Assembly (NCBI GenBank): GCA_902577945.1
Contig: CACHBB010000008.1
Location: forward strand, 1 to 39,690
Direction of reading: 5' to 3'
From: an uncultured Alphaproteobacteria bacterium
Lineage (GTDB): Bacteria; Pseudomonadota; Alphaproteobacteria; HIMB59; GCA-002718135
DNA: 39,690 nucleotides
In this document: positions 36,519 to 39,690 of the stretch, in pieces
Numbering within the stretch: the stretch's first letter is position 1
Layout: every line of letters begins with the position of its first letter
Notes under the pieces: generated by a model
Database searches by the model: none
What the model was told of the DNA's origin: nothing
Seen by the model: only the letters and a program-made list of their open reading frames with translations
Made by a program: the position numbers and the translations under genes

Positions 36519-37942
36519 TGTCTAAGCCATCTTTAAAACAAACTTTAAATGATCTCGATACAAAAAAAATATCAATACGAGAATTAAATCAGGATTACTT
36601 AAAAAAAATTAAGAAAAAAGTAAATTTAAATATCTTTATCCATTTTAGTGAAGAGAATATTTTAAAGCAAATAGACAATTTAGAAAAAGATAATTCAACA
36701 AAAAAATTGAAAGGTATTCCGATTGCAATCAAGGATTTGTTTTGTACTAAAAGTATGCCTACAACTGCAGCTTCAAAGATTTTAGAAAATTTTAATCCAA
36801 CTTATGAATCATTTGTCACTCAAAAATTATTAGATGAAGGATCTATTTTTGTAGGTAAAACAAATCTAGACGAGTTTGCAATGGGTTCAGCTACCAATAC
36901 AAGTTTTTTTGGAAATACAATTAACCCTTTATCAAAGGAGAATGAGCCTTTAGCTCCTGGTGGATCCTCGGGAGGGTCTGCAGCTGCAGTTGCCGCAGAT
37001 TTATGTCTAGGCGCTACTGGAACAGATACAGGTGGATCAATAAGACAGCCAGCCAGCTTTTGTGGTGTTGTTGGTATTAAACCAACATATGGTTTATGTT
37101 CACGATGGGGTATAGCTGCATTTGCATCTAGTTTGGATCAAGCAGGAATTTTTTCTCATAATGTTGAAGATGCATCAATATTATTACAATCAATCGCTGG
37201 GTTTGATCAAAGAGATAGTACAAGTGCTAAAGTAGATATTCCAAATTATTTTGAAAATTTAGATGATGATCTAAATGGGAAAACTGTTGGTATACCAAAA
37301 GAGTATTCTATTGATGGTACACCAATGGAAATAAGTCAGATATGGGAAGATGCTATCAAAGTGTTAGAAAAAAAAGGTGTTAAAATTAAAAATATTTCAC
37401 TTCCTCATACTAAATATGCACTTCCTACTTATTATATAATTGCTCCTGCTGAAGCTTCCTCAAATTTAGCTCGTTATGATGGAGTAAAATATGGTTTTAG
37501 ATCTGATGAAATTAATTCTCTTGATGAAATGTATGAAAACACAAGAGCTCAAGGTTTTGGAAGAGAAGTAAAAAGAAGAATTTTAATAGGAACATACGTA
37601 TTATCTGCAGGCTATTATGATGCATATTATCTTAAGGCACAAAAAGTAAGAAAATTAATTGCTGATGATTTTAATATAGCTTTTAAAGAATGTGATTTTA
37701 TAGTTACTCCTACTGCACCAAGTGCTGCATTTCCCTTAAATGAAAAACAAAATGATCCTATCAAAATGTATTTAAATGATGTGTTTACGGTTCCTGCTTC
37801 TTTAGCTGGCCTACCAGGTATTTCCATTCCCTTTGGGAAAGATAAAAATAATTTACCACTAGGTATTCAAATATTAGGAAAACACTTTGATGAACAACAA
37901 GTTTTTAATGCTGCTGTATCTCTAGAAAGATCATATGAATAA
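36518..37942 (+). CDS. gatA: Asp/Glu-tRNA amidotransferase subunit A
   Basis: The glutaminase subunit of GatCAB, of the amidase-signature family. It has 474 residues. The catalytic lysine is in IAIKDLF, the cis-serine in GGSSGGSAAAVAA, and the nucleophilic serine in GTDTGGSIRQPASF. It is full length for the family. It follows gatC with a 1-nt overlap and precedes gatB with an 8-nt overlap, so the three subunits are translationally coupled. Confidence 0.98.
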   Translation: MSKPSLKQTLNDLDTKKISIRELNQDYLKKIKKKVNLNIFIHFSEENILKQIDNLEKDNSTKKLKGIPIAIKDLFCTKSMPTTAASKILENFNPTYESFVTQKLLDEGSIFVGKTNLDEFAMGSATNTSFFGNTINPLSKENEPLAPGGSSGGSAAAVAADLCLGATGTDTGGSIRQPASFCGVVGIKPTYGLCSRWGIAAFASSLDQAGIFSHNVEDASILLQSIAGFDQRDSTSAKVDIPNYFENLDDDLNGKTVGIPKEYSIDGTPMEISQIWEDAIKVLEKKGVKIKNISLPHTKYALPTYYIIAPAEASSNLARYDGVKYGFRSDEINSLDEMYENTRAQGFGREVKRRILIGTYVLSAGYYDAYYLKAQKVRKLIADDFNIAFKECDFIVTPTAPSAAFPLNEKQNDPIKMYLNDVFTVPASLAGLPGISIPFGKDKNNLPLGIQILGKHFDEQQVFNAAVSLERSYE

Positions 37943-39410
37943 TTTAATAAAAGGTGAAAAGCATGATTGGGAGATGGTAATCGGTCTTGAAATACATGCT
38001 CAAGTAAAATCAAATTCTAAATTATTTTCTTCATCATCAACAAAATTTGGCTCATCACCAAATAGTCAAGTGTCTTTAGTCGATGCTGCTATGCCAGGAA
38101 TGTTGCCTGTTATTAATAAGTATTGCGTGGAACAGGCAGTAAAAACTGGAGTCGGTTTAAATGCTAAAATTAATAATTATTCTGTCTTTGATAGAAAAAA
38201 TTACTTTTATGCTGATCTTCCACAAGGATATCAAATTAGTCAGTACAAATATCCAATTGTTGGAGAAGGAAAAGTTACAATTGATTTTAAAGATGGAACA
38301 TCGAAAGATATTAGAATTGTAAGATTACATTTAGAACAAGATGCTGGTAAAAGTTTACACGATCAAAATCCTTCAAAAACATATGTAGATCTTAATAGAT
38401 CTGGTGTTGCTTTAATGGAAATTGTTAGTGAGCCTGACATTAGAACGCCTGATGAAGCTGGAATGTACATATCCAAAATCAGATCAATTTTAATGTATTT
38501 AGATACATGTGATGGAAATATGCAAGAGGGTTCTTTAAGAGCAGATGTAAATATTTCAGTAAGAAAACCTGGAGATGAATATGGAACTCGATGTGAAATT
38601 AAAAACTTAAACTCAATAAAGTTTATCAAACAGGCTATTAATTATGAAGCAAAACGACAAATAGAAATATTGGAGTCTGGTGGATCAATTGAGCAAAATA
38701 CAATGCTGTTTAACACTTCAACAGGTAAAACTAGACCAATGAGAAATAAAGAAGAAGCTCATGATTATAGATATTTTCCAGATCCAGATTTGCTTCCACT
38801 TGAGATTTCAGATGAAGAAATAAAATCAATAAAATCTTCTATTCCGCAACTTCCTGATGAGCTGAAAAATAAATTTATAGAAACTTATAAATTATCAAAT
38901 TATGATGCCTCAGTCTTAACTGCAGAAAAACAAATTTCTGATTATTTTAATGAGGCAATCAATTCAGATAATACTCTAAAGAACTCAGCAAAGATTGTAG
39001 TTAATTGGATTACATCTGAATTGTTTTCTTTATTGAATAAAAATAACCTTGAATTAAATAATTCTCCTGTTTCACCAAAAAATTTAGGACAACTTGTGAA
39101 ATTAATTTCTTCTAATGAAATTTCTGGAAAAATTGCAAAGGATGTAATGGAGGATATGTTTACTTCCGGGAAGAGTGCAAGAGAAATTGTAGATGAGAAA
39201 GGTTTAAAACAAGTTACGGATCAAAGAGAGATAGAAAAAGTTATTGAAGAAGTAATAGAAGATAACCCCAAAATGGTCCAAGATTATTTAGGTGGTAAAA
39301 ATAAATTATTAGGTTTTTTTGTTGGTCAAGCTATGAAAAAAACAAAAGGTAAAGCTAATCCTAAAATGCTTAACGATATATTAATAAATAAATTAAATAA
39401 AAAAAATTAA
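37935..39410 (+). CDS. gatB: Asp/Glu-tRNA amidotransferase subunit B
   Basis: Binds the misacylated tRNA, activates its carboxylate with ATP and receives ammonia from GatA. It has 491 residues. The cradle domain begins WEMVIGLEIHAQVKS, with DRKNYFYADLPQGYQISQ, LEQDAGKS and DLNRSGVALMEIVSEPD. The GatB/YqeY tail (about 345-491) contains the GKSAREIVDEKGL region and a final lysine-rich helix. The 3' end overlaps the convergent membrane protein gene by 18 nt. With gltX at the other end of the window, this fits indirect Gln-tRNA synthesis. Confidence 0.98.
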   Translation: MNNLIKGEKHDWEMVIGLEIHAQVKSNSKLFSSSSTKFGSSPNSQVSLVDAAMPGMLPVINKYCVEQAVKTGVGLNAKINNYSVFDRKNYFYADLPQGYQISQYKYPIVGEGKVTIDFKDGTSKDIRIVRLHLEQDAGKSLHDQNPSKTYVDLNRSGVALMEIVSEPDIRTPDEAGMYISKIRSILMYLDTCDGNMQEGSLRADVNISVRKPGDEYGTRCEIKNLNSIKFIKQAINYEAKRQIEILESGGSIEQNTMLFNTSTGKTRPMRNKEEAHDYRYFPDPDLLPLEISDEEIKSIKSSIPQLPDELKNKFIETYKLSNYDASVLTAEKQISDYFNEAINSDNTLKNSAKIVVNWITSELFSLLNKNNLELNNSPVSPKNLGQLVKLISSNEISGKIAKDVMEDMFTSGKSAREIVDEKGLKQVTDQREIEKVIEEVIEDNPKMVQDYLGGKNKLLGFFVGQAMKKTKGKANPKMLNDILINKLNKKN

Positions 39411-39690
39411 ACGTAAAGAATAACATCTGTACGCAACAATTATAAAGGTTAATATAATCCAGATTATGCTACCTTTATAATTTTCTGCAGATCTCCAAAT
39501 TCCGATAGAAATAAAAACTGTCCATGAAAAGATTATTAATTTTGAAAGTATGGTTAAATTACTAAAGTCCAAAAAGGGAATTTGGGAAACTGAGCTATTT
39601 GTATTAAAAAAATAAATTTCTAAGTTAAATATTATTAGTAAAACTAAACCATTTAGCAATTCACCAACTAACCAATAGGATTTCCATAAT
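39393..39690 (-). CDS. Small membrane protein of unknown function, 5' end outside window
   Basis: The frame is open to the last base of the window (upstream codons read LWKSYWLVGELLNG), so the start lies outside and at least 98 residues are encoded. It has two or three hydrophobic segments and a central SIGIWRSAENYKGSIIWIIL, with IWRSA-x2-YKG the most distinctive part. Similar short motifs occur in uncharacterised proteobacterial membrane proteins, from memory. It converges on gatB with an 18-nt overlap. No function is proposed. Confidence 0.75.
   Translation of the reverse strand, partial: LWKSYWLVGELLNGLVLLIIFNLEIYFFNTNSSVSQIPFLDFSNLTILSKLIIFSWTVFISIGIWRSAENYKGSIIWIILTFIIVAYRCYSLRLIFFI

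Noticed and set aside
1-39690. tRNA or rRNA genes, CRISPR arrays, insertion sequences
   Set aside because: All non-coding gaps are under 70 bp, and no cloverleaf, regularly spaced repeat or transposase-like frame was found on either strand.

Overview
The window is very AT-rich and densely packed, and its gene order is that of an alphaproteobacterium. Recognisable blocks are ppiD-trpEGDC-moaC-lexA-gltX, tpiA-secG-pyrG-kdsA-eno-ftsB-pdhABC-lipA, ispDF, ntrYX-trkA, topA-plsY-pyrB-ruvX and gatCAB. The base composition, near absence of intergenic DNA, frequent gene overlaps and missing members of otherwise conserved clusters suggest a streamlined free-living marine lineage of SAR11 (Pelagibacterales) or AEGEAN-169/HIMB59 type. 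This placement is an inference from content, not a phylogeny. kdsA points to a Gram-negative envelope with Kdo-containing lipopolysaccharide. gltX with gatCAB points to the indirect, transamidation route to Gln-tRNA.

Layout. 1-7680 (minus strand): a probable operon starting at a membrane-anchored periplasmic PPIase (ppiD) and running through trpE, trpG, trpD, trpC, moaC and lexA to gltX, which the left edge cuts. lexA has its own promoter region with two tandem SOS boxes. 7729-17889 (plus strand): glycolysis and central metabolism, with tpiA, secG, pyrG, kdsA, eno, an FtsB-like division protein, the three genes for pyruvate dehydrogenase E1 alpha, E1 beta and E2, lipoyl synthase lipA and a Coq10/RatA-type lipid-binding protein. 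17881-19928 (minus): pncC/cinA, pgpA and the fused ispDF. 19995-29822 (plus): the NtrY/NtrX two-component pair, trkA, a class IV aminotransferase, an IMPase-family phosphatase, a 3-hydroxyisobutyrate-dehydrogenase-like enzyme, a DMT transporter, msrB and an MFS transporter. 29809-36213 (minus): a 75-residue unknown protein, a bleomycin-hydrolase/PepC-type peptidase, topA, plsY, pyrB and ruvX. 36231-39410 (plus): gatC, gatA, gatB, converging on a small membrane protein cut by the right edge. No rRNA, tRNA, CRISPR array, insertion sequence or intact prophage was seen, and no stretch over 300 bases lacks a gene.

Most noteworthy: (i) pyrB begins with about 67 residues that look like the N-terminal arm-binding segment of a tyrosine recombinase, with no usual start codon before the PyrB core and three ATGTGTWA direct repeats just upstream. 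(ii) A perfect 9-bp inverted repeat with a GC core abuts the topA start codon. (iii) NtrX keeps its phospho-acceptor and helix-turn-helix but has lost the GAFTGA loop and Walker B acids of a sigma-54 activator. (iv) A bleomycin-hydrolase-family peptidase, unexpected in this lineage, is coupled to a small unknown protein. (v) Genes normally found in these clusters (moeA, comEC, lpd, dusB/ntrBC, pyrC, dprA) are absent, including two competence genes at two separate loci.
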